7,519 bases of DNA, from the NCBI GenBank assembly GCA_021799405.1, contig JAJZAL010000252.1, positions 1 through 7,519 of the forward strand, written 5' to 3'. Made by a program: the position numbers and the translations under genes. The stretch comes from Acidobacteriota bacterium. Lineage in GTDB: Bacteria > Acidobacteriota > Terriglobia > Terriglobales > Acidobacteriaceae. Below the pieces are notes generated by a model. The model did no database searches. It was not told the DNA's origin and saw only the letters and a list, made by a program, of their open reading frames with translations. The first letter of the stretch is position 1; every line of letters starts with the position of its first letter. Shown piece after piece: positions 1 through 6,361 of the stretch.

Positions 1-1
1 C

Positions 2-673
2 TTCTGGATCGTCCTCGGTTCCGGCTTTGCCAACAGCTTCCACGCCAGCGGCTCCTCGTTGAACTACATGGCGTACTTCTTCCCCGGCACCATCGCCATG
101 ATTGTGCTCTTCACCGCAATCTTCAGCATGATGTCGCTCATTCAGGACCGCAACGAGGGCTTTCTGCTCTCCGTCATGGCCGCTCCGGTCAGCCGTTCCT
201 CCATCGTCCTGGGCAAAGTTCTTGGCGGTGCCACACTCGCCGCCATCCAGGGGGTGATCTTCCTGGTCTTCATGCCCATGATCGGAATTCACGCCACGCT
301 GGCTGACATTGGCTACAGCATCCTGCTCATCTGCCTCATCAGCTTCCAGCTCACCGCCGTCGGCTTCGCCATCGCCTGGCCGATGGACTCACCCCAGGCC
401 TTCCACGCCATCATCAACCTCGTTTTGCTACCCATGTGGATGCTCTCCGGCGCGCTCTTCCCCGTTCACGATGCTTCTGGCTGGCTCCGTTACCTCATGA
501 TGGCCAACCCGCTCACCTACGGTGTCGTCGCTCTCCAGCAATCGCTCCTGCACCAGTCCAATGAGTTTCTCAACATGGCAGACAATCTCATCATCACCGC
601 CGTCCTCTGCCTGGTCTTCTTCGTCCTTTCGTGGGCCATCGTCAACCGCCGCACCCACAAACCCGCGGCATAA
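2..673 (+). CDS. ABC-2 type transporter permease, 5'-truncated by window edge
   Basis: Membrane subunit of an ABC exporter. The frame is open from base 2, so the start lies upstream and the TTG/ATG codons at 59/68 are internal. The visible 223 residues match the C-terminal bulk of an ABC-2 permease. There are about five hydrophobic segments (near residues 24-46, 72-97, 104-126, 135-155 and 190-212). A cytoplasmic loop carries the family-typical pattern QDRNEGFLLSVMAAPVSR followed by a GK (residues ~46-72). A late stretch reads PMWMLSGALFP followed by NPLTYGV. It would pair with an ATP-binding protein, probably encoded just upstream and outside the window. The substrate cannot be told from sequence; drug, lipid or heme-type exporters all share this fold. 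A hairpin follows at 717-741, so this is probably the last gene of its transcript. The family is confident; the role is open. Confidence 0.9.
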   Translation, partial: FWIVLGSGFANSFHASGSSLNYMAYFFPGTIAMIVLFTAIFSMMSLIQDRNEGFLLSVMAAPVSRSSIVLGKVLGGATLAAIQGVIFLVFMPMIGIHATLADIGYSILLICLISFQLTAVGFAIAWPMDSPQAFHAIINLVLLPMWMLSGALFPVHDASGWLRYLMMANPLTYGVVALQQSLLHQSNEFLNMADNLIITAVLCLVFFVLSWAIVNRRTHKPAA

Positions 674-716
674 CCCAACTTCGCCGGGCCAAAATTCCCG
701 GCTCTAGTTTCCAATC

Positions 717-741
717 AGGCCGCCCACATTTCGGGCGGCCT
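717..741 (+). terminator. GC-rich hairpin after ABC permease, probable terminator
   Basis: A perfect 9-bp stem, AGGCCGCCC (717-725) with GGGCGGCCT (733-741), encloses a 7-nt loop (ACATTTC) 44 nt after the permease stop. Only a short, poor T run follows, so intrinsic termination is plausible but not certain. Its position in the gap before DUF420 fits a transcript end. Confidence 0.5.
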
Positions 742-788
742 TCCAACTCCGCCTTCCACTCCGGCCCGCTCTCTGTTAGCAAAGAACT

Positions 789-1340
789 ATGACCAAGCCA
801 GCCAGTGCAGCCCGATCCAGTAACACCCGCGCCGCCATCACCAGCCTCATCGTCCTCAGCGTCGCGGCCATCGGCTTTCTCTGCTGGCTGCTTTATGTGC
901 ACCACGCGGCCGCAGGCTCCGCGGACAAGCTCACCTTCCTCGCTCCGCTCGAAGCCGGCTTCAACGCCGCCAGCGCCATCGCCCTGCTCGCCGGTCTGCG
1001 ATTCATCAAGCAGCGCAGGATCACCGCGCACCGCAACGCCATGATCTCGGCCTTCGTCTTCTCCTCGCTTTTCCTTGTCACCTACATCGTCCATCACGCC
1101 CTGCGCGGAGACATGATTTTTGCCGGCCACGGCGCCATTCGCGTCATCTATCTGGCCATTCTCATCAGCCACATCGTGCTTTCCGCCGTCGCCCTGCCGC
1201 TCATCCTCATCACGTTCTTCTTCGCACTCACTGGCCGCTTTCCGCAGCATCGCAAGATTGCGCCTGTCACCTACCCCCTCTGGCTGTACGTCTCCGTGAC
1301 GGGGGTCGTCGTCTACGCTATGCTGACCATGTGGAGGTAA
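789..1340 (+). CDS. DUF420 family membrane protein (YozB/CtaM-like)
   Basis: A 183-residue integral membrane protein. Features of the DUF420 family are visible in order: an N-terminal helix (~17-37) ending in HH (38-39); N59 and R71 around helix two; H81-R82; F95-L96-V97-x-Y99 with H102-H103; R118 and Y121 followed by ILISHIVLSAVALP (H128, P137); and the ending TYPLWLYVSVTGVVVYAML. These repeated membrane histidines are the family hallmark. Members of the family (CtaM in Staphylococcus, YozB in Bacillus) are linked to maturation of heme-copper cytochrome oxidase. That role here is inferred, because no oxidase gene is in view. The ATG at 789 lacks a strong Shine-Dalgarno. The next gene begins 10 nt after the stop, suggesting co-transcription. 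Length is normal for the family. Confidence 0.87.
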   Translation: MTKPASAARSSNTRAAITSLIVLSVAAIGFLCWLLYVHHAAAGSADKLTFLAPLEAGFNAASAIALLAGLRFIKQRRITAHRNAMISAFVFSSLFLVTYIVHHALRGDMIFAGHGAIRVIYLAILISHIVLSAVALPLILITFFFALTGRFPQHRKIAPVTYPLWLYVSVTGVVVYAMLTMWR

Positions 1341-1350
1341 AGAGTCACCC

Positions 1351-1701
1351 ATGACTCCCATCATCCAATCCATCCGGCCTGTCGCCGGCGCCGCCGAGCC
1401 TTCCTGGGAACACAGCTGGAAGCTCCGCAACGCTGAGGACGGCACCAACCAGCTTGTGCGTACCGGCATCTGGACCCTCGCCGTTGGCATCGCCGCCACC
1501 GCACTCGCCGCTCTGGTCTTTGGCGGATTCACCCAGCAGGGCCCTCACTCCAGCGCCGGATGGCTCTGCATGATGGTCGCCCTCATGTGCTTGCCCTTTG
1601 GCATCACCGTCTCGGCCCTCGGATTGGCAAAGTCGCTCCGCAACCGCCATCTCGCGCGGCTCACGCCGCGCGCAACGGGTACCAACGTGCGGCCGCGCTG
1701 A
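1351..1701 (+). CDS. Small two-helix membrane protein, function unknown
   Basis: A 116-residue protein I do not recognise by family. It has a polar N-terminus (~1-36) with two tryptophans. A hydrophobic helix spans ~38-59 (GIWTLAVGIAATALAALVFG), then a short loop (FTQQGPHSSAG), and a second helix at ~70-93. The arginine-rich tail (RNRHLARLTPRATGTNVRPR) should sit in the cytoplasm by the positive-inside rule. A GGAGG lies at 1332-1336, overlapping the end of DUF420, about 14 nt before the ATG, and the gap to DUF420 is 10 nt, so the two are probably in one operon. The C-ending codon preference matches both neighbours, supporting that it is a real gene. It could be an accessory to the DUF420 protein, but that rests on position only. 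Confidence 0.68.
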   Translation: MTPIIQSIRPVAGAAEPSWEHSWKLRNAEDGTNQLVRTGIWTLAVGIAATALAALVFGGFTQQGPHSSAGWLCMMVALMCLPFGITVSALGLAKSLRNRHLARLTPRATGTNVRPR

Positions 1702-1729
1702 GCGCGCCCTCAAATTACTTCTCCCGGTC

Positions 1730-1738
1730 TGCTATCCT
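1730..1738 (+). promoter_or_regulatory. Possible extended -10 promoter element for ssb
   Basis: TGCTATCCT fits an extended -10 (TGn followed by a TATAAT-like hexamer) and would start transcription about 50 nt before the ssb ATG. No good -35 is visible at the usual distance. The 95-nt gap after the preceding gene is compatible with an independent promoter. Confidence 0.35.
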
Positions 1739-1796
1739 TCCATCTGAGCCGGATGGCTCTCCGATTCATTTCCATTACCAAGCGAGGAAAACTGCC

Positions 1797-2249
1797 ATGG
1801 CAAGATCCGTCAATAAAGTCATTCTGGTAGGCAACGTCGGCAAAGAGCCCGAAATCAAATTCGCCTCCAACGGCAACGCCATCGCAAACTTCTCCCTCGC
1901 CACCTCCGAGCGATTCAAGGACAAGTCCGGCGAGTGGCAGGAGCGCACCGAGTGGCACTCCCTCGTCGCCTACCAGCGCACCGCGGAAATCATCCGCGAC
2001 TACGTAAAAAAGGGCTCCAAGCTCTACGTCGAAGGCCGCATCCAGACCCGCTCCTGGGATGACCAGGCCAGCGGCCAGAAGCGCTACAAGACTGAAATTG
2101 TTGTCAACGACCTCGTCCTGCTCTCCGGCCGCGATGAAACCTCAGGCGGCGGAAGCTACGCCCGCTCCAACAGCTACGACCAGCGCCCCGCCTCATCCGA
2201 TGACCTCGTCCAGTCCACCGAAATCACCGACGACGACATTCCGTTTTAG
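1797..2249 (+). CDS. ssb: Single-stranded DNA-binding protein
   Basis: A 150-residue SSB that coats single-stranded DNA as a tetramer during replication, repair and recombination. The N-terminal OB-fold runs from ~1 to 110: it opens SVNKVILVGNVGKEPE, has NFSLATSERFKD with TEWHSLVAYQRTAE around 31-63, and KKGSKLYVEGRIQTRSW at 71-87. A flexible linker rich in Ser, Gly and Gln covers ~111-140. The acidic tip DDDIPF (145-150) is the canonical protein-interaction tail that recruits partner enzymes. The ATG at 1797 is chosen because GAGGA (1784-1788) sits 8 nt upstream and SSBs begin exactly here; the frame is open further upstream, but that part is unlike any SSB. The gene stands alone, without the rpsF/rpsR neighbours common elsewhere, and is followed by an inverted-repeat cluster. 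Confidence 0.97.
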   Translation: MARSVNKVILVGNVGKEPEIKFASNGNAIANFSLATSERFKDKSGEWQERTEWHSLVAYQRTAEIIRDYVKKGSKLYVEGRIQTRSWDDQASGQKRYKTEIVVNDLVLLSGRDETSGGGSYARSNSYDQRPASSDDLVQSTEITDDDIPF

Positions 2250-2300
2250 CTGTTACCGCTTGAAGATTTGTAAATAGAACCTATTCCAGCAACCGTCGAG

Positions 2301-2385
2301 CCTGTGGAAAAGTCAAAGACAGACTTTTCCAGTGCACGTGGAAAACACGTCGTGTTTCCGACTTTTCCACAGGCCTTTTCATTTT
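2301..2385 (+). terminator. Nested inverted-repeat cluster, probable ssb terminator
   Basis: CCTGTGGAAAAGTC (2301-2314) is perfectly complementary to GACTTTTCCACAGG (2360-2373), followed by CCTTTTCATTTTT, a T-rich tail suiting intrinsic termination of ssb transcripts. Inside lie further copies of the same arm: GACTTTTCC at 2322-2330 can pair with 2306-2314. TTTTCCA (2325-2331) can pair with TGGAAAA (2339-2345). GGAAAACACG (2340-2349) is an imperfect mate of CGTGTTTCC (2351-2359). Several mutually exclusive folds are therefore possible. TTTTCCACA (2363-2371) and its complement at 2303-2311 also fit the relaxed DnaA-box consensus TTWTNCACA. The cluster sits between two convergent genes, which favours the terminator reading. 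Confidence 0.6.
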
Positions 2386-2397
2386 TGCAAATCTCTC

Positions 2398-3018
2398 CTA
2401 ATACCCCGGACAAGCGTTGCTCAGCTCACCGTTCAGCCCCTCACTGGTTACGTGAAAACTCAACACTGGCTTCCCGTCCACCTTCCGGATGTGAAACACA
2501 TAAATCCTGTCGTAATTGTTCCCCGGCCAAACCGGCACCGCATCCGGATTCTTCCCGTAGCTCCGCAGCATGCGCCTTGCAAAACGGTTCAGCATCTTGT
2601 GCTCCCAGGCCACAAAAATCATAGCGTGCGAGTATTTCCGGGCCGTCAGCGCCGCTTGCAATTCGTCAATGTCCTTGAAACCGATCTGCGCGTTCACCGG
2701 CATCCCCAATGCAATCGCAGTCGGTTCAATCGTCATCAGCGGCCGCACGTAAGAGTAAATGTGCCCGCCGGGGCCCCGATCTACATCCGCCGGATCTGGC
2801 GCGTAAATCGCATCTGGCCGCCCAAATCGCGAAATCAAAACCCTCGGCAATGCCAGCGCCCGGTTCAGGCCCCTGCAGTCGAGTTGTCCCAGCCCGGCCT
2901 GCGGCTTTTCTCCGTGTCGAATCGCCACAATGGTCTCCTGCGCCGGCAGCAGCGGAGCGCCGCACAAAATCAGCAGCACAAAAAGAACTACAACTCGAAA
3001 AGTTGGAATACGCTTCAT
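2398..3018 (-). CDS. Exported histidine phosphatase-like protein
   Basis: A 206-residue protein with an N-terminal signal peptide (K2, R3, hydrophobic 8-25, probable cleavage near LLPAQ at 23-27), so likely periplasmic or secreted. Immediately after comes IRHGEKP (33-39). The R34-H35-G36 triad is the signature of the histidine phosphatase (phosphoglycerate mutase-like) superfamily, in which His35 would form the phospho-enzyme. Other arginines that could bind phosphate are R49, R53 and R92. VAWEHKML (136-143) offers E139-H140 as the second catalytic His region, but this is less typical than the usual HG context. The substrate is unknown. The ATG at 3018 is supported by GAGGA 7 nt upstream on the minus strand and by the signal peptide. 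It converges on ssb with the hairpin cluster between them. The superfamily call is good; activity is uncertain because the second half is divergent. Confidence 0.8.
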   Translation of the reverse strand: MKRIPTFRVVVLFVLLILCGAPLLPAQETIVAIRHGEKPQAGLGQLDCRGLNRALALPRVLISRFGRPDAIYAPDPADVDRGPGGHIYSYVRPLMTIEPTAIALGMPVNAQIGFKDIDELQAALTARKYSHAMIFVAWEHKMLNRFARRMLRSYGKNPDAVPVWPGNNYDRIYVFHIRKVDGKPVLSFHVTSEGLNGELSNACPGY

Positions 3019-3332
3019 GAATCTATCCTCTCAATGAATCGCCTCCAAAACTCCGGCACACGGCCTCAGCGCGGTGAAAAATTCTCCTCCGCATCTCCCG
3101 ATTTTTCTATACTTTCCGCCCCGAACCGGGCAGTATCGCCGCCTGCGCACTTCCCCACTTCAACCGCAAGAGTTCAAAATATCAGCGAGGGGGGAATTTT
3201 CTGTGCTTCTGCCCACAGGCCATCGCGCGTTGCGCGGCTTTTCCATCAAAAAAGGCTGCAGCTTTCAGGCTGGCGTGGAAGATAGCAATAGAAAATCCGT
3301 TCTAGACCCGCACCCGGGCTGTGAGGAATTCG
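3019..3332. other. Noncoding gap between divergent genes
   Basis: About 314 bases separate the divergently transcribed histidine phosphatase and small secreted protein genes, so promoters for both should lie here. On the plus strand TATACT (3108-3113) resembles a -10 but has no matching -35. A small hairpin CGCGC-GTT-GCGCG (3224-3236) and an imperfect dyad AAAGGCTGCAGCTTT (around 3250-3266) are visible. Open frames crossing the region (for example plus strand from 3074) have no recognisable protein character. I see no RNA gene. Confidence 0.5.
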
Positions 3333-3686
3333 TTGAAAAAATACTTTCTACCCGTATTGTTCGCCACTCTGCTTGCCGCACCGCTGCCTTTGCTCGCCGG
3401 CTCCATGACACCCATGCAGACCGCCGCCCACCAGCTTCAAAGCGATCTTAACCAGGCGCTCGACCAGAGCACCTTCAACGCCCGCCAGCGTTACAACCTC
3501 AGCCAGGACGCCGCTGAACTCGTCAAAGCCGCTGACCGCCGTGCACAGGGCCGCCGCATGGACCGCCGCGAACTGCGTAAAAGCGCCAAAGAACTGCTCA
3601 AGGCCTTCGACTCCGGCAGCTTCCAGGTAGGGGACGTCAGCATGCTCAACAGCGACTTCAACCAGTTCAAGAAGTCCATCCGCTAA
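3333..3686 (+). CDS. Small secreted protein, function unknown
   Basis: A 117-residue protein with a clear signal peptide: MKKYFLPVLFATLLAAPLPL, then LA, with cleavage near residue 22. The mature part (~95 residues) is polar, rich in Arg, Lys, Gln and Asp, and likely mostly helical. It contains a basic run with RRAQGRRMDRRELRKSAKEL (~70-89). I do not recognise the family. The start is chosen at TTG 3333 because GAGG (3323-3326) sits 6 nt upstream and the signal peptide then begins with the classic KK. A GTG at 3321 in the same frame would add four residues (M-R-N-S) but lacks a Shine-Dalgarno. The C-rich third codon positions match the upstream genes, supporting true coding. Its TAA (3684-3686) overlaps the TAG of the opposite-strand remnant. 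Confidence 0.72.
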   Translation: MKKYFLPVLFATLLAAPLPLLAGSMTPMQTAAHQLQSDLNQALDQSTFNARQRYNLSQDAAELVKAADRRAQGRRMDRRELRKSAKELLKAFDSGSFQVGDVSMLNSDFNQFKKSIR

Positions 3687-4093
3687 CAGGCAAGCCATAC
3701 AGCGTCTGGCTCAGGGCGGCTCATCGGCTTACCCGCGAACTCAGGAGGCAGTTCGTTCGCCCAATACTGTTGGATTTCCCAAAACAACTGTGCGCGATCT
3801 GGCAGGCGCGATGAATGAACTATAGTTGCACCGTTCCCTTTCTTGAAAGTGATCGTTGCATCTTTCTCGTAAGTATTGACTTCGACGATTTCGTCCCAGG
3901 CGATAAACCTGCTCCCACCAACCCAGGACACATGTTCAAGACCCTCAGGCCCGACAAGAATGTTCCCCGGCTAATCCAGATGGAGGAACTCGCTGACCAC
4001 AGTCATCGTTGACGATTCAGAGAAATCCATCACTCCGTGAGCGTATTTCCGCTGCTCAACAGAGCTCCACGCGAACCAAACCTGCAAGCAAAA
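3683..4093 (-). pseudogene. PH-domain-like small protein, interrupted by in-frame TAG
   Basis: A minus-strand frame reads through protein-like sequence from about 4093 to the TAG at 3683-3685, but is broken by another TAG at 3971-3973. Before the break: SSVEQRKYAHGVMDFSESST, then MTVVSEFLHLD. After it: PGNILVGPEGLEHVSWVGG, RFIAWDEIVEV, ATITFKKGNGATIVHSSRL, then FWEIQQYW. The pattern (ILV-x-PEGL, then I-x-W-x-EI, then alternating beta strands and a final helix) resembles small bacterial PH-like domains; this is inference. The stop falls just before the first strand, in frame and without a length change, so one substitution (for example CAG to TAG) would explain it. A GTG at 3931 could restart translation but would lose the first strand. 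The N-terminal start is not convincing: sequence beyond ~4093 is antisense to the hipA remnant, so the original 5' end was probably lost. Confidence 0.6.
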
Positions 4094-4100
4094 ACCACGC

Positions 4101-4524
4101 GAGCATGGCGCGCCGGTCTCAGCCGTATTTAAGAATCTGCTGCCCGACAATAACACCCTCCGCAGCCGCATTGCGGCGCGCGCGCCGAGGGTACCGGATG
4201 ACGCAGCTCTACGACGTTATCTCTGCGCAGCCCAGCGTGAATACCGGCGAGATCCGTCACAACCAGTTCCGATCAGCGATGGCTGTTGGCAAAAATTGTC
4301 ATTACCGCATCAACACCATCGCCGCTCGCCATTTCATCAAAACGGCCCAGGACGCAGGTATGGGAGAGAAGATTATGGCTTCCATCTTTGAAGAGTTGCG
4401 GGAAGCCACAATGACCGCAGTCACGAATACAATGGCGCAGCTGCCGAATAATTCCCCCGAAGAAATAGCGACGGCTATCCAATCAGGAATGGATAAACGT
4501 CTTCAGGCGATACCCGCTAACTGA
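4101..4524 (+). pseudogene. hipA-like kinase toxin remnant with internal deletion
   Basis: Two HipA pieces are joined. Piece one (frame starting 4107) reads GAPVSAVFKNLLPDNNTLRS then RIAAR, matching the N-terminal HipA region whose hallmark is NLLPD followed by R-x-R-(I/L)-x-x-R. Piece two (frame of 4189, a +1 shift) reads GYRMTQLYDVISAQPSVN, then AMAVGKNCHYRI, IAARHF and a helical tail ending KRLQAIPAN at the TGA 4522-4524. This matches the extreme C-terminus of HipA, about 110 residues. In a full HipA of roughly 400-440 residues these parts are separated by a kinase core of some 200 residues with the ATP-binding and catalytic motifs, all absent here. The break lies near 4180-4190. No hipB antitoxin is visible. 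Translation from ATG 4198 could yield a 108-residue fragment, but it cannot be an active kinase. Confidence 0.85.
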
Positions 4525-4725
4525 TCACCAGCGAGGGCTGGAAATCGACACCCCCGCAACTGTTCCGGTGTGCATAGAGTGAGTCTCAATCTCGTTCCTT
4601 ACGACCCCAGTCACACATTCGAGACATGCATGATCGCCTGACTACGGTTGTCCTCGTATCGGCAGGGCACTCGGCGTGGATAGCTTTGAATCTTTGAATG
4701 GGAACCGACGGCGAACCGTTTGCTG

Positions 4726-4734
4726 TGCTAGACT
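4726..4734 (+). promoter_or_regulatory. Possible extended -10 promoter just before the GH35 gene
   Basis: TGCTAGACT fits an extended -10 (TGn plus TAGACT). Only 10 nt separate it from the ATG at 4745, so a transcript starting here would be leaderless or nearly so. This agrees with the absence of a Shine-Dalgarno before the ATG. No -35 is seen. The same TGC-TAnnCT layout occurs before ssb. Confidence 0.35.
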
Positions 4735-4744
4735 CCCTACCGTC

Positions 4745-6361
4745 ATGCCAAGCCGAACTTACTCGCTGCCAATCTTGCTTCTGTTTCTTATTGCGTTCCA
4801 ATTGGGTACTTTGCAGGCGCAGCAGGTGAGCCCGCCGCATCTTGAAAAGCGCGGTGCCGCCACCCAGCTTATCGTCAACGGCAAGCCGTTCCTGATCCTT
4901 GGCGGAGAGGTGCATAACTCTTCCTCATCGAGCCTCGCGTATATGAAGCCAATCTGGCCGAAGCTTCATGCGATGGGCTTGAACACGGTTTTCACACCTT
5001 TGAGTTGGGAGCAGATTGAGCCCAGGGAAGGCCAGTTCGATTTTTCACTCGTTGATGGTCTTATCCAGCAAGCGCGGGCGGCTCATGAGCACATCGTTTT
5101 TCTCTGGCTCGCCTCGTGGAAAAACGGCATGTCGAGCTACGCGCCCGTTTGGGTCAAGGAGAATACAGAGCGCTTTCCGCGGGTGGTGGAATTTGGCCGT
5201 AAGGTGGAGATTCTGAGCCCGCTGGGCCAAGCCACCGAGGAGGCGGATGCGCATGCCTTCGCGGCGCTCATGAATCACATTAAGCAGGTTGACGGGCACG
5301 AGCACACCGTATTGATGATGCAGGTTGAGAATGAAGTAGGGGTGCGGGGAGACTCGCGCGACCACTCACCGGCGGCGAACGCTGCCTTTCACGGCGAAGT
5401 GCCCGCCAGGCTTATGGCCTATCTACAGGCGCACCGCGCTACGCTGAATCATTCTCTGCGTGAGCTGTGGGATGCCAATGGCGACAAGACCTCAGGCACG
5501 TGGACACAAGTCTTCGGGAATACGCAGCGCACCGACGAAATTTTTATGGCCTGGCAGTACGCGAGATATACGCAAGCCGTCGCGGCAGCCGGCAAGGCCG
5601 AGTACAACATTCCGATGTACGTGAATGTATGGCTGCGAGGCGAAACCACGCCGCCCGGTCAGTATCCGAGCGGCTGTGCGGAGCCACGCGTCATGGACGT
5701 GTGGAAAGCCGCCGGATCGAGCATCGACATCTACGCGCCGGACCTGTATGCACCCAATTTCATCCAATGGTCCCGTCGATTTCATCGCCGCGGCAATCCG
5801 CTCTTCATGGCGGAGACGCGGGGCCGGGCAGCGGGAGCGGCCAATGTCTTCTATGCGCTGGGTGAGAAAGCAGGCATAAGCTTTTCGCCCTTTGGAATTG
5901 AATCGGAGGCGAGCGATACCGATCCACTGGCAGCGAGCTATCACATCCTCGGGGAGATCGAACCGCTGCTGCTCGCGCACCAGAGCGCCGGCGATGTTCA
6001 CGGTTTTGTGCTGGATCGGGGACGTTCCACCGTTGACTTCACCATGAATGGCTACACGCTGCATGTGAGTCTCGAAAACAGCTTCGGGAGGCAGGCCAAG
6101 GCCGGTTTCGGGCTGATTATGGCCATGGGGAAGAATGAATTCCTGGGAGCTGGGAAAGGATTCATGGTGAGGTTCACGCAACGGCCGGAAAGCAGTCCGC
6201 AGGTCGGCATTGCAAAGGTGATTGAAGGCAAGTACGAGAACGACAAATGGAATCCGGGCCGCCGGCTCAACGGCGATGAAGACGATCAGGGGGCGCACTG
6301 GCAATTCCCACCGAACCGCGAGAGGATCGAGCGGATCACGTTGTACCACTACGGCAAGTGA
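4745..6361 (+). CDS. Secreted GH35 beta-galactosidase-like enzyme with DUF5597-type C-terminus
   Basis: A 538-residue glycoside hydrolase with a signal peptide (hydrophobic 8-20, cleavage near LQAQ, 23-26), so exported. The (beta/alpha)8 barrel of family GH35 opens with LIVNGKPFLILGGEVHNSS (42-60). WPKLHAMGLNTVFTPLSWEQ with EP follows at 71-93. The acid/base glutamate is E197 in MMQVENEVG (191-199), and the probable nucleophile is E357 in NPLFMAETRG (351-360). D333-LYAPNF is also typical. The C-terminal ~150 residues, ending ERIERITLYHYGK, fit the DUF5597 type of extension. Relatives such as Cellvibrio Bgl35A remove galactose from xyloglucan side chains; that substrate is only inferred here. 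The start at ATG 4745 is chosen because it gives a normal signal peptide; the frame is open upstream to 4676 but that part is not protein-like. There is no Shine-Dalgarno; a possible extended -10 lies 10 nt upstream. No hydrolase partners are in view. Confidence 0.92.
   Translation: MPSRTYSLPILLLFLIAFQLGTLQAQQVSPPHLEKRGAATQLIVNGKPFLILGGEVHNSSSSSLAYMKPIWPKLHAMGLNTVFTPLSWEQIEPREGQFDFSLVDGLIQQARAAHEHIVFLWLASWKNGMSSYAPVWVKENTERFPRVVEFGRKVEILSPLGQATEEADAHAFAALMNHIKQVDGHEHTVLMMQVENEVGVRGDSRDHSPAANAAFHGEVPARLMAYLQAHRATLNHSLRELWDANGDKTSGTWTQVFGNTQRTDEIFMAWQYARYTQAVAAAGKAEYNIPMYVNVWLRGETTPPGQYPSGCAEPRVMDVWKAAGSSIDIYAPDLYAPNFIQWSRRFHRRGNPLFMAETRGRAAGAANVFYALGEKAGISFSPFGIESEASDTDPLAASYHILGEIEPLLLAHQSAGDVHGFVLDRGRSTVDFTMNGYTLHVSLENSFGRQAKAGFGLIMAMGKNEFLGAGKGFMVRFTQRPESSPQVGIAKVIEGKYENDKWNPGRRLNGDEDDQGAHWQFPPNRERIERITLYHYGK

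Noticed and set aside
642..1532. Long minus-strand open frame of 296 codons
   Set aside because: It lies antisense to the DUF420 and small membrane protein genes; the product is a low-complexity Gly/Asp/Glu/Arg mix, typical of GC-rich shadow frames.
1560..1796. Upstream in-frame extension of ssb
   Set aside because: The frame is open, but the extra residues are unlike SSB N-termini, overlap the preceding gene, and the ATG at 1797 has a good Shine-Dalgarno.
2332..3285. Plus-strand open frame of 317 codons
   Set aside because: Antisense to the histidine phosphatase gene, starts inside the inverted-repeat cluster, and is rich in Arg/Pro/Gln/His with no domain.
3074..3451. Plus-strand open frame of 125 codons overlapping the small secreted protein
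   Set aside because: No Shine-Dalgarno, no recognisable composition, and the overlapping 3333-3686 frame has a signal peptide and matching codon use.
4009..4188. 5' part of the plus-strand frame that leads into the HipA C-terminus
   Set aside because: This portion is not HipA-like in that frame; it is antisense to the PH-like remnant and out of frame with the true HipA N-terminal fragment.
4586..4915. Minus-strand open frame of 109 codons before and over the GH35 start
   Set aside because: Overlaps the GH35 signal peptide region and shows no protein features.
5492..6349. Minus-strand open frame of 285 codons
   Set aside because: Fully antisense to the GH35 gene, whose catalytic motifs fix the true coding strand.
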